Part shown: in pieces, positions 7,675 through 15,970 of the stretch
How positions within the stretch are numbered: position 1 is the first letter of the stretch
How the letters are laid out: each line of letters begins with the position of its first letter
From: Kitasatospora sp. A2-31
GTDB taxonomy: Bacteria > Actinomycetota > Actinomycetes > Streptomycetales > Streptomycetaceae
Reading direction: 5' to 3'
Assembly: GCF_022288725.1 (NCBI RefSeq)
Contig: NZ_JAKNTA010000003.1
Span: 66,972-130,971, forward strand
DNA: 64,000 nt
Notes under the pieces: model-generated
What the model was told of the DNA's origin: nothing
Database searches by the model: none
The model's input: only the letters and a program-made list of their open reading frames with translations
Made by a program: the position numbers and the translations under genes

Positions 7675-10600
7675 TCAGCGCCGCCGCCGGCCGGGGCCCC
7701 GGGCGAGGACCCGGCGGGCGATCAGCCCGGCCCCGGCGAGCAGCAGCAGGACACCGGCGAGGCCGCCGCGCCAGCCGTCCGACCGGGAGTGGTCGGACGC
7801 CGTCCGCGCCCTCTCCTCCCCCGGTCCGGTGGGCCGATCGGCGGGCGGCGCGGCCAGTGCGCGGGAGGAGTCGGCGGCCGTCCGGCCGGGCGCCGCTGCC
7901 GTGGTCCCGGAGGTGGCGGCCGTGGCCGAACGGGTGGTGACGGCGGCCGGGAAGGTGGCCGGAACGGTGAGAGCGGTGGCCGCAGCCGCGGTCACCGAGC
8001 CGGACGGGGTCGCCGACGGGGAGCCGGGCGGCGAGACCGGGTGGACGGACGGGGAGGAGGAGGGGGACGGCGAGACCGGAGGAGTGGAAACGGCGGCAGA
8101 AGGCGACCGGGACGGCAGCGACGACGGGGTGCTCCCGTCGGCGGGTGCCGCGGCGGCGGACGCCACCGGGGCGGCGCCGGTGACCGGCGGGACCGTGATC
8201 GGCAGCAGCCCCGGCGGTACGGGCACGGCCACCAGTACCGGCTCCACGGCCGGGGTACCCGGCGCCGCGGGCGGCGTGGACGGCGTGGACGGCGCGAATG
8301 GCGCGGGCGGCGTGGACATCGCCGCCCCGGCCGGGGACGCAGCGGGCGAGGGCGTCCCGCCAACCGGCGTGCCGCCCGGCGCCGGGGCGGGCGACTTGGG
8401 GGCGGGCGACGTCGAGGCGGACGGCGTCTGGGCGGGCGACGTCGCGGGAGCAGCGACCGCGGGCGTCACCGTCGGCGTCGTCGCGGGTGGCGTGGCGACC
8501 GAGGGAGCGGCCGGTGTCGACGGAGCCGCACTGGCCGAAGGAACCGCCGACGCCGAAGGAACCACCGGGGTCGCCGGAACCGCCGACGCCGAGGGAACCA
8601 CCGGAGCCGCCGGGGCCGCCGGGGCCGCCGGGGCCGCCGGGGCCGCCGCCCGGACCGCGACGGGCACCGCCTCGGCCGCCGTCCCGTTGCCCGCCGGGTC
8701 GGTCGCCGTGACGACCAGCCACTGCTCACCGTCCACCAGATCCCGGTTGGCCGTGCAGACCCAGCTGCCGTCGATGGCGGCGGTGGCCCCGCAGGCCACG
8801 ATCCGCTCGGCCGAGGCCGCACTGCCCGAGCGGGCGGTGACGATCACCGTGGCCCCCGGTTCCGCGCGCCCGGCCAGCTTCGGCCGGGCCACCCGGACGG
8901 TCTCCCCGGCGGCCGGCACGGTCAGCGCCGGCCGGTCCGGCGGAACGGTGTCGACCACCAGCCCGACGGCCCGGCCGGCCGTCCGGTTGCCCGCCGCGTC
9001 CACCGCGGTCGGGGTGAGCCGGTGGCGCCCGTCCGGCAGGTTCTCCACCGGCAGGCAGGACCACGAACCCTCGGAGCGCACCGCCGTGCTGCAGAGCTCG
9101 ACGGCGGGGCCGCTGCGGGCACCGGCCGGCTCGTCGACCACCGACACCGTGCTGCCGGGCTCGCCGGTCCCGGTCAGCTGGAGGCCGGGGTCGTTGGTGA
9201 ACTCGGGAACGGTGAGCACGGGGGCGACGGGCGGCGCGGTCTTCACCGTGATCCGGACCGGTTCGCCCCGCAGCACCAGGCCACCGCTGGTGGTCTCGAC
9301 CGGGGTCAGGCTGTGCGGCCCCGCCCCGAGCGGGCCGCCCGGCCGACAGGACCAGTCGCCGCTCCGCTCGACCCGGGACCGGCAGAGCACCGCGTCGCCC
9401 TCCCGGACCTCGACCGTCGCACCCGCGACCGCGCCCTCGCCGCGCACCTGAGGGCGGGCGTCGGCGACCACGGCGCCGTCGACCGGCGCGGCGATCTCCG
9501 GGCGGGCCGCGCCCACCGTCAACCGGATCCGCTGGTCGGAGACCTGACCGGAGTCGGCGAATCCGCCGGCCGGCACCAGCTGGGCGGCGTCCCTCCCGAT
9601 CCGCAGCCGGGCCCAGGTCTCCCCGGACGAGGCGTTGGAGGGGACGGTCCACTCCAGGGCCGCGCTGTCCGCGCCGGGCTGGATCTCGGTCTGCACCCGC
9701 TCGGTGGCGTCGAAGCGTCCGTTGCGGTCGAAGTCGATCCAGCCGGCCAGGGTGGCCGGCGCGCCGCCGACCGAGACCGGGACGGTGAGCCGGTAGTAGC
9801 GTCCGATCGCCGCCTCGGCGGGGTAGCTGATGGCCGGATCGGCGCCCTGGTAGTCACCGTGTCCGGGCTGGAGCTGCGGGGGCGCGGGGCTGGACCAGAC
9901 GCTGTGCCGGCCGGCTCCGTGGTCGAGCTGGACCAGCGGTTCACCGCCGGCTCCTGCCGGCATCCCGGCGGGGACCGCCGTCGGTGCCGTCCCGCCGCCG
10001 GTCGCGGGCCGCCGGCCGTTCGGGCCCGAGGAGCCCGCGTCCGCACCGAGGAAGAGGTCGGAGAGCAGGTGGGAGGCGTTGCCGTAGTCCTGCGGGGCGG
10101 TGCTGACGCCCTCGTCCAGGGTCACGGTGTACGCCTGCTCCAGTGGCTCCGGCACGGTGCTGCTGCCGGCCCGGGCGGTGGACCTCGACTCGACCCGGAA
10201 GACGGCGGTGCGGAAGGTGCCGGCGAGCTCCAGGCTGCCCTCTGCGGCGGAGCCGGCCGAGGCGTCGTCGGTGCCGGCCGCGCCGGCCGGGGCGAGGGTG
10301 TTGCCGTCGACCGTCCAGCCGGGCCAGTCGGTGCGGTTGACCAGCGCGGGGGCGCTCGGCGAACCGCCGGTCAGGGTCAGCCGGGTCGCGGTGCTGGTGC
10401 TGCCGCCCTTCCCGGTGGCCAGTCCGGCGAGTCCGGAGAGGTGGAGCCGGGGGTTCCGGACGGGCCGGGAGAAGGTGAGCTGAAGCGTTCCCACGGTGCG
10501 CCAGGAGCCGTCCGCCTGCGGACGCTCGGGGGTGATCCGGAAAGTCTGCGCGGGATCCCCGGGCCGCACTCCGTCGGTGTAGAGCGCGGCTGCCCGGCCC

Positions 10601-10902
10601 CCTCCGGCCCGGTCGGCCAGCTCCCCCGGCGCGGCGACGACGGCCGTGCCCGGCGCGGCGGCGAAGTCGAGCTGCACGGTGAAGCCGGAGGGAAGGACCG
10701 CACGGTGTTCTCCGGACCAGCCGTCGGGGGACTGCTGGGCCGAGGACGGCGGTGGATTCCAGCCGATCAGCAGCCCGGCGGCCAGTGCCGCCGAGGCGCC
10801 GGCGGCCGCCGGGCGCAGCCGCCGCCCCCGGGCTGCCGTGGCACCGTGCCGGTCCGGGGCCGGTGCGGACGGGGCGGCCTCGCGGGAGAACTGTCGGCTC
10901 AT
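7675..10902 (-). CDS. large secreted, membrane-anchored surface protein (GEVED and Ig-like domains)
   Basis: 1075 residues from the ATG at 10902 (AAGGAG upstream). A long signal sequence (about 1-56) is followed by a CshA-like fibril segment. A GEVED-type domain comes next (RYYRLTVPV, GWIDFDRNGRFDATE, WARLRIGRD), then three Ig-like repeats of about 85 residues, each with a CxxxxxxxGSWxC-type pair and a DAAGN/DPAGN turn. About 300 residues of Pro/Ala/Ser/Thr stalk then lead to a C-terminal membrane span and an RRRR tail. There is no LPxTG or LAxTG before the span, so anchoring is probably by the membrane helix. The layout is that of an adhesin-like stalk protein, with cysteine pairs probably stabilising each Ig repeat. 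Ligand unknown. Confidence 0.85.
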   Translation of the reverse strand: MSRQFSREAAPSAPAPDRHGATAARGRRLRPAAAGASAALAAGLLIGWNPPPSSAQQSPDGWSGEHRAVLPSGFTVQLDFAAAPGTAVVAAPGELADRAGGGRAAALYTDGVRPGDPAQTFRITPERPQADGSWRTVGTLQLTFSRPVRNPRLHLSGLAGLATGKGGSTSTATRLTLTGGSPSAPALVNRTDWPGWTVDGNTLAPAGAAGTDDASAGSAAEGSLELAGTFRTAVFRVESRSTARAGSSTVPEPLEQAYTVTLDEGVSTAPQDYGNASHLLSDLFLGADAGSSGPNGRRPATGGGTAPTAVPAGMPAGAGGEPLVQLDHGAGRHSVWSSPAPPQLQPGHGDYQGADPAISYPAEAAIGRYYRLTVPVSVGGAPATLAGWIDFDRNGRFDATERVQTEIQPGADSAALEWTVPSNASSGETWARLRIGRDAAQLVPAGGFADSGQVSDQRIRLTVGAARPEIAAPVDGAVVADARPQVRGEGAVAGATVEVREGDAVLCRSRVERSGDWSCRPGGPLGAGPHSLTPVETTSGGLVLRGEPVRITVKTAPPVAPVLTVPEFTNDPGLQLTGTGEPGSTVSVVDEPAGARSGPAVELCSTAVRSEGSWSCLPVENLPDGRHRLTPTAVDAAGNRTAGRAVGLVVDTVPPDRPALTVPAAGETVRVARPKLAGRAEPGATVIVTARSGSAASAERIVACGATAAIDGSWVCTANRDLVDGEQWLVVTATDPAGNGTAAEAVPVAVRAAAPAAPAAPAAPAAPVVPSASAVPATPVVPSASAVPSASAAPSTPAAPSVATPPATTPTVTPAVAAPATSPAQTPSASTSPAPKSPAPAPGGTPVGGTPSPAASPAGAAMSTPPAPFAPSTPSTPPAAPGTPAVEPVLVAVPVPPGLLPITVPPVTGAAPVASAAAAPADGSTPSSLPSRSPSAAVSTPPVSPSPSSSPSVHPVSPPGSPSATPSGSVTAAAATALTVPATFPAAVTTRSATAATSGTTAAAPGRTAADSSRALAAPPADRPTGPGEERARTASDHSRSDGWRGGLAGVLLLLAGAGLIARRVLARGPGRRRR

Positions 10903-11412
10903 CCGGCTCTCCTTCGGTATCGGCTGCCAGGGCGGCCGATGGCCGGGCAGTATGGGCACAAGATCCGACAAAACGGAATCACGATCCTGGGCCGGTCATA
11001 CCGCGACACCTGCGCGGAAGGCCGTCTCCCACCCGATTGGCGGGCATCCGACCGGCAGGCCGGGAGGTACCCGAAAGTTACGCAATTCACCCTTGGGCAG
11101 TGCAATGCCGGGAATGGTGCGGAATCCCCGCGAATGCCACCGGATGCCGCCGCCCGGCACCTGAACCCTCATCGGGCGGGGCAGTTCGGCCAGGGCAGTG
11201 CAGGACAGGGCAGGGCAGGGCAGTCCAGGCCGGTGCAGTGCAGGCGGACCGGCCGGGGCGGATCGGTTCGAACGGCCCGCGCACCCGGCGGCGGCATCGA
11301 CGCCGGCGACCGGCACCCTCGGCGCCGGGAACGCCCTGCGCTCCCGGCAGCCCCCGGCACTCCCTGCGCGGGACGGCCGACCGCCGGGGTGACCTCCGCC
11401 ACCCGGGAACGG
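10903..11412. other. intergenic region upstream of the surface protein
   Basis: No convincing gene. It contains the leader of the minus-strand surface-protein gene and an imperfect GGGCA-rich run (agggcagggcagggcagt) near 11180-11240. No clear promoter could be assigned. Confidence 0.4.
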
Positions 11413-11445
11413 GAGAAGCCCCCGGCCGCTGGCCGGGGGCTTCTC
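11413..11445 (-). terminator. perfect 15-bp stem-loop after tRNA-Arg
   Basis: gagaagcccccggcc (11413-11427) pairs with ggccgggggcttctc (11431-11445) around gct. It lies immediately 3' of the minus-strand tRNA-Arg and should end its transcript. Confidence 0.8.
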
Positions 11446-11447
11446 GC

Positions 11448-11523
11448 TGGTGCGCTCAGCAGGATTCGAACCTGCAACCTCTTGATCCGTAGTCAAGTGC
11501 TCTATCCGTTGAGCTATGAGCGC
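11448..11523 (-). tRNA. tRNA-Arg (anticodon ACG)
   Basis: The minus strand folds as a complete cloverleaf of 76 bases. Acceptor GCGCTCA pairs with TGAGCGC, the anticodon arm is CTTGA-CTACGGA-TCAAG with anticodon ACG, and the T-arm carries GGTTCGAATCC. The discriminator A is followed by an encoded CCA (complement of 11448-11450). Inosine at the wobble position would let it read CGU, CGC and CGA. Confidence 0.97.
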
Positions 11524-11755
11524 TCGCCCTGGTGAAGGTGCCACCGGGGCGGTGCGGGGACAACATTACATGACCTGCGACGCGGGACGAAATCGATTGA
11601 TCCGGGCCCCGGCCGCCCGCCGGCCCACCCCGCCCGGATCCGGCCCCGACGCCGCCCGGCCCGGGCCCGGGCCCGCCCCGGACCACGCCCGGCCCGCCCC
11701 GGAGCGCCCCCGGGACGCAGACCCGTCGGCGGGGCGGAACCCGCCCGGACATGCG

Positions 11756-11790
11756 AGAAGCCCCGCCGACAAGATCGTCGACGGGGCTCC
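11756..11790 (-). terminator. stem-loop after tRNA-Ser(GCT)
   Basis: agccccgccgac and gtcgacggggct can pair with a single C-A mismatch. The hairpin lies just 3' of the minus-strand tRNA-Ser and probably ends its transcript. Confidence 0.6.
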
Positions 11791-11794
11791 CGGC

Positions 11795-11888
11795 TGGCGG
11801 AGGCTGAGGGATTTGAACCCTCGATGGGCTTTAAGACCCAAACCGCATTAGCAGTGCGGCGCCATAGACCGGACTAGGCGAAGCCTCC
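11795..11888 (-). tRNA. tRNA-Ser (anticodon GCT)
   Basis: A 94-base class II tRNA on the minus strand. Acceptor GGAGGCT pairs with AGCCTCC, the anticodon stem CCGCA/TGCGG encloses CTGCTAA (anticodon GCT), and a long variable arm typical of tRNA-Ser follows. Discriminator G with encoded CCA (complement of 11795-11797). Confidence 0.97.
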
Positions 11889-12064
11889 CCACAAAGACCG
11901 GACCCGCAGGGCGGACCCGTTCCGTGTGCCTGTGATGATGCCACAACCCGTGGGCTCGGCACCAACCACCGACAACGTTACTAGGCGGGTCGTCCCCGCC
12001 GCAAAGAAGAATGAGATACTGCCGTCTCCGGAGGAGCTGCCCTGAGCCGAGGAGACCTGTCGAC

Positions 12065-15000
12065 GTGAGCAGCAGGCCGATCCGAGGCGCTGCTCGCCTC
12101 GCCGCCATACTCGACGCCCTGCCCGACGCGTTGCTGCTGGTGAACAGCAACGGCACCGTCGTCGATGCCAACAACGCCGCCGTCCAGGCCCTTCAGGCGC
12201 CCGGCACCTCGCTGGTCGGCATGGGCGTGCTGGACCTCCTGCCCGAGTTCGATCCGAGCCGGATCCCCGGCTCGATGCGCCCGGCGGCCCGCGAGGACGA
12301 CGCGCTGGACCGCCCGGTCCGGATGACCGCCCGCCGTACCGACGGCACGACCTTCCCGGTCGAGGTCTCCGGCAACGACTTCGCCGACGACGGGGCGTCC
12401 TCCGGTGACGGGCGCGGCTACGCGCTCTCGCCGCTCGTCCCCTACGACCCCTACCGCGAGGGCTCCCGGTCCTCCGCGAGCGACCTGCTCCTGCTGCTGG
12501 TCCGCGACCTCTCCAGCCGGCTCGGCGTCGAGGCGGAGCTGCGCCGCCAGCACAAGCAGACCGAGATGATCCTGCGGGCCGCCGCCGAGGGCGTCCTCGG
12601 CGTCGACCTGGAGGGCCGCTGCGTGCTGGTCAACCCGGCCGCCGCGCACATCCTCGAGTACCGGGCCAGCGAGCTCGGCGGGCGCGAGCTGCACCCGCTG
12701 ATCCAGCACTCCCGGGCCGACGGCACCCCGCTGGCGCTGGAGGAGTCCGCGCTGCTGGACACCCTGACCTCCGGTCGCAAGCACCGGGTGCGCGGCACCG
12801 TGCTCTGGCGCAAGGACGGCCGGCCGGTCACCGTCGACCTCACCACCGCCCCGGTCCGGGACGGCGACCAGCTGGTCGGCGCCGTGATGACGTTCACCGA
12901 CCGCAGCCGCGAGCTGGCCCTGGTCGCCCGCAACGAGCACCTCACCGCCGTCCTGGAGAGCGAGCTGGGCGGCGCGCTGACCGCGCTGCACCGGCGGATC
13001 GACGCGCTCGCCGCCGACCCGGCCGGCCAGCTCTGGCCCGAGGCCAACTGGACGCTGCGGCGGCTGGCCGACGAGTGCCGCCGGTTCGGCAAGCTGATCG
13101 ACGGGGTGCTGGCCCACCAGCGCTCCGAGGCCGGCGAGGGGTCGTCCGGGGGCCCCGGCGGGGGCGCGGGCGAGGCGCGGACCGGCAGGAAGTCCGCCGA
13201 GCGCGTCCCGGTCGCGCTGGACGAGGTGGTCCGGCGGGCCGTCGAGCACGCGGGCGAGCTGGTCGGCGCGGGGCGGGTGCGGTTCTCGGTGCACGCCGCC
13301 GCCGTCGAGGTGATCGCCGACGAGCAGCGGCTCGCCCAGGCGCTGGCCCACCTGGTGGCCGACGTCAGCGGTGTCACGCTCTCGCTGGACGCCGCCCCCG
13401 GCCTGCCCTCGCCCGGCCTGACCCCGGGTCCGCCCCCCGCCGGCGGCCCCGCGCAGGCGCCGGCCGAGACCGAGGTGCCGATGGTGGTGCTCGCCGCCGC
13501 CCAGCGCGGCGACGTCGCCCGGGTGGAGATCCGCGGCCCCGGCCGCGGCGGCAGCCCGGTCCACCTGCCGATCGCCCGCGCGGTGGTCGAGCGGCACGGC
13601 GGAGTGCTCCAGCCGCACGAGCTGCCCGGCAAGGCCGGCACCACGTACGTCGTCGAGCTGCCGCTGGACCCGGCCGCGGCGAAGGCCGCCGCCGAGCGCG
13701 CCGGCGCCGAGGGCCGGTCGGACCGGCCCAAGGAGAGCGACTCCGCCGTCCTGCCCGAGCTGCCCGGCATCCCGCAGCTGCCCACCGCGCAGCGGCCCGA
13801 GGACGGCGCCGAGGGTCCGTCGGAGGGTGCCGACCCGGCCGCCGATTTCGCGGACCGGCCCGGGGACGGCGAGCCCGCCGGGAAGCCGGCCGGCGAGCGG
13901 CGCGGGCGCCGCGGACGGCCGGCCCCCGAACAGCAGTCGCCGCAGGCCCTGCCGGCCGGCGACGGCGCCGACCCGGCGGACGGCCCGGGCGGTGCGGATG
14001 CGGCGGGCGGTGCCGGCGGCGCCCCGATCGCACTCGGCCCCGCGCCGGTCGCCCTCGGGCCCGCGCCGACCGCCCCCGGCGCCGCCGAGCAGTGGCCGCA
14101 CGCGCCGGCGCGGGTCGAGCGGGCCGTCCCCGAGCAGTGGAACGGCACTGGCAACGACGCCGCCTACGGGCGCCAGGGCCTCGCGGGCCCGACCCCGCAG
14201 GCGGCCGACCCGTGGGGCAAGGACGACGGCCGGTCCGGCACCGCGTACGCCGTCCCCGTCGACGGCCTCCCGGAGGACCGGGCCGCCGCCGTGGCGCCCC
14301 CGGACGGTCCGCGCGGCCCGCTCGCCCTCGGCCCCGCCCCCGCGGACGCCCCCGCCGGTACCCCGGCGCACGGGACTCCCACCGACGGCACCTCCGCCGA
14401 CGGCACCCCCGCAGGCGGCACGCCGACCGGCGCCGGGGCCGGCCCGGAGGCGGCCGGCGCACCGGAGGCGAAGCCCTCGCGGCGGCGCCGCGCGCTGCCC
14501 GCCGACGACTCGTCCGGCGGGTTCGCGCTGCCCGGCGTTCCCGACGCCGGCACCCCGCACTACCCCGGTCTGGAGCACGCCCTGCCCGCCGGACCCGCCC
14601 CCGCCCCGCCCGAGCCGGCCGCCGCGCCGACCGGTCGCCGCCGACGGCTGGCCGTCCCGCCCGGCCCCGGCGCCGAGCCGCAGGCACCGGCCGAGGGCGC
14701 CGGCACCGCCCTGGCGCCCGCGCGCCCCGCGCTGCCCGCCCCCGGGGCGGCTCCGGACGGCCGCGAGGCCGGTCCGCAGCCGGTCGCCACCGGGCTGGCC
14801 GAGCTGGTGCCGCCCCGCCCGCTGCACTCGCCCGCCGTTCCGGGCGACCAGCAGGACGGCGCCGGCCGCGACCAGCACGGCGGGCCCGACCAGGCGGGCT
14901 TCCCGGTCGCGCTGCCGCCCGCACCGCTGCCGCCCGTGCCGGTCCCGCTCCAGGGCACCGGCGCGCCCCTCCCGGGGCCCGCGGCCGACGCGCCGCAGCA

Positions 15001-15841
15001 GTCCGCCGGGCAGGAGGCCCGGACGGCGCCGCGGCCGATGGCCGAGCTGCCCGCCGCCGGCCGCAGCGGGACCGCGGAGCACCCCGCGGCGGCGCCCGCC
15101 GCCGAGGACGGCGGACGCCGCCTGCTGGTCTGGCCGGAGCCCGACCCGGCCACCCGGCAGGCGCTGCAGGAACGCGGCTACCACCCGGTGATCGTCCGCT
15201 CCCGCGAGGAGGTCGACGCCCAGGCGGCCGGCTTCCCCGCCGCGCTCTTCGTCGACCCGCTGACCGGACCGATCACCCGGACCGCGCTGCAGTCGCTGCG
15301 CACGGCCGCGCTCAACAGCCGCGTCCCGGTGCTGGTCACCGCCGGCCTCGGCCAGGCCACCCGGGACGCCGCGTACGGAGCGGACCCGGCCGTCCTGCTG
15401 CGCGCGCTCGCCCCGCGCGACGGAGAGAACCACGCCCCGCGCGTGCTGCTGGTCGAGGGCGACCCGGACATCGCCGCCGCCATGATCAGCAGCCTGGAGC
15501 GGCGCGGCATGCACGTCGAGCACGCGACGGACGAGAACGACGCCGTCGCCCGCGCCAGCAGCGTGCAGCCCAACCTCGTGGTGATGGACCTGTTCCAGAT
15601 CCGCCGCCGCCGGGTCGGCCTGCTGGACTGGCTGCGCGCCAACGACCGGCTGCACCGCACCCCGCTGGTCGTCTACACCTCGGTGGACCTCGACCCGCGC
15701 GAGCTGCCCCGGCTGCGCACCGGCGAGACGGTGCTGTTCCTCGCCGAGCGCTCGACCACGGCTGACGTCCAGTCGCGGATCGTGGACCTGCTCGGGCGGA
15801 TCGGCGCGATGGGCGAGGCGGGCGTCGCCGCCGCGGGCTGA
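12065..15841 (+). CDS. PAS-domain sensor protein with degenerate kinase core and C-terminal receiver domain
   Basis: 1258 residues from a GTG at 12065 (GAGGAGA about 10 bases upstream). Order: PAS domain (about 10-100), second PAS domain (about 160-285, AAAEGVLGVDLEGRCVLVN), then a helical region (about 290-350) where a histidine kinase would have its phosphoacceptor H-box, but no standard HE/HD motif is seen. A weak ATPase-like region (about 410-540) lacks clear N/G boxes. Some 470 residues of Pro/Ala/Gly-rich disordered sequence follow, and a receiver domain closes the protein (RVLLVEGDPDI, phosphoacceptor Asp1175 in VVMDL). It looks like a hybrid signalling protein that has lost canonical kinase chemistry and may work as a scaffold or phosphate sink. 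Confidence 0.85.
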   Translation: MSSRPIRGAARLAAILDALPDALLLVNSNGTVVDANNAAVQALQAPGTSLVGMGVLDLLPEFDPSRIPGSMRPAAREDDALDRPVRMTARRTDGTTFPVEVSGNDFADDGASSGDGRGYALSPLVPYDPYREGSRSSASDLLLLLVRDLSSRLGVEAELRRQHKQTEMILRAAAEGVLGVDLEGRCVLVNPAAAHILEYRASELGGRELHPLIQHSRADGTPLALEESALLDTLTSGRKHRVRGTVLWRKDGRPVTVDLTTAPVRDGDQLVGAVMTFTDRSRELALVARNEHLTAVLESELGGALTALHRRIDALAADPAGQLWPEANWTLRRLADECRRFGKLIDGVLAHQRSEAGEGSSGGPGGGAGEARTGRKSAERVPVALDEVVRRAVEHAGELVGAGRVRFSVHAAAVEVIADEQRLAQALAHLVADVSGVTLSLDAAPGLPSPGLTPGPPPAGGPAQAPAETEVPMVVLAAAQRGDVARVEIRGPGRGGSPVHLPIARAVVERHGGVLQPHELPGKAGTTYVVELPLDPAAAKAAAERAGAEGRSDRPKESDSAVLPELPGIPQLPTAQRPEDGAEGPSEGADPAADFADRPGDGEPAGKPAGERRGRRGRPAPEQQSPQALPAGDGADPADGPGGADAAGGAGGAPIALGPAPVALGPAPTAPGAAEQWPHAPARVERAVPEQWNGTGNDAAYGRQGLAGPTPQAADPWGKDDGRSGTAYAVPVDGLPEDRAAAVAPPDGPRGPLALGPAPADAPAGTPAHGTPTDGTSADGTPAGGTPTGAGAGPEAAGAPEAKPSRRRRALPADDSSGGFALPGVPDAGTPHYPGLEHALPAGPAPAPPEPAAAPTGRRRRLAVPPGPGAEPQAPAEGAGTALAPARPALPAPGAAPDGREAGPQPVATGLAELVPPRPLHSPAVPGDQQDGAGRDQHGGPDQAGFPVALPPAPLPPVPVPLQGTGAPLPGPAADAPQQSAGQEARTAPRPMAELPAAGRSGTAEHPAAAPAAEDGGRRLLVWPEPDPATRQALQERGYHPVIVRSREEVDAQAAGFPAALFVDPLTGPITRTALQSLRTAALNSRVPVLVTAGLGQATRDAAYGADPAVLLRALAPRDGENHAPRVLLVEGDPDIAAAMISSLERRGMHVEHATDENDAVARASSVQPNLVVMDLFQIRRRRVGLLDWLRANDRLHRTPLVVYTSVDLDPRELPRLRTGETVLFLAERSTTADVQSRIVDLLGRIGAMGEAGVAAAG

Positions 15842-15909
15842 CGGACGCGGCGGCGACGCAGCACGCCGCGGCACGGACGCGGCAGGGACGCGGCACGGAC
15901 GCGGACAGG

Positions 15910-15950
15910 CCGGGGGCCGGCCGCCCCTTGCCGGGGTGGCCGGCCCCCGG
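15910..15950. terminator. bidirectional terminator hairpin between convergent genes
   Basis: 13-bp perfect stem (15910-15922 with 15938-15950), and the loop itself has a CCCC/GGGG inner stem. It sits between the convergent PAS protein and acyl-CoA synthetase genes. Just before it (about 15844-15905) is an imperfect GGACGCGGCA-type repeat run. Confidence 0.75.
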
Positions 15951-15970
15951 GCCGTCCTGCGGGCTGCGGG

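Noticed and set aside
11180..11240. GGGCA-rich run as a regulatory array
   Set aside because: Imperfect and low-complexity; no palindrome or spacing pattern supports protein binding.
7657..11535. Open frame of about 1290 codons on the plus strand
   Set aside because: Antisense of the large surface protein; translation is Arg/Gly-rich low complexity and it runs through a tRNA gene.
11981..15874. Open frame of about 1300 codons on the minus strand
   Set aside because: It is the antisense of the PAS/receiver protein. High GC keeps the opposite frame open; its product is Arg/Gly/Ala-rich with no recognisable domain, whereas the plus frame has clear PAS and receiver motifs.
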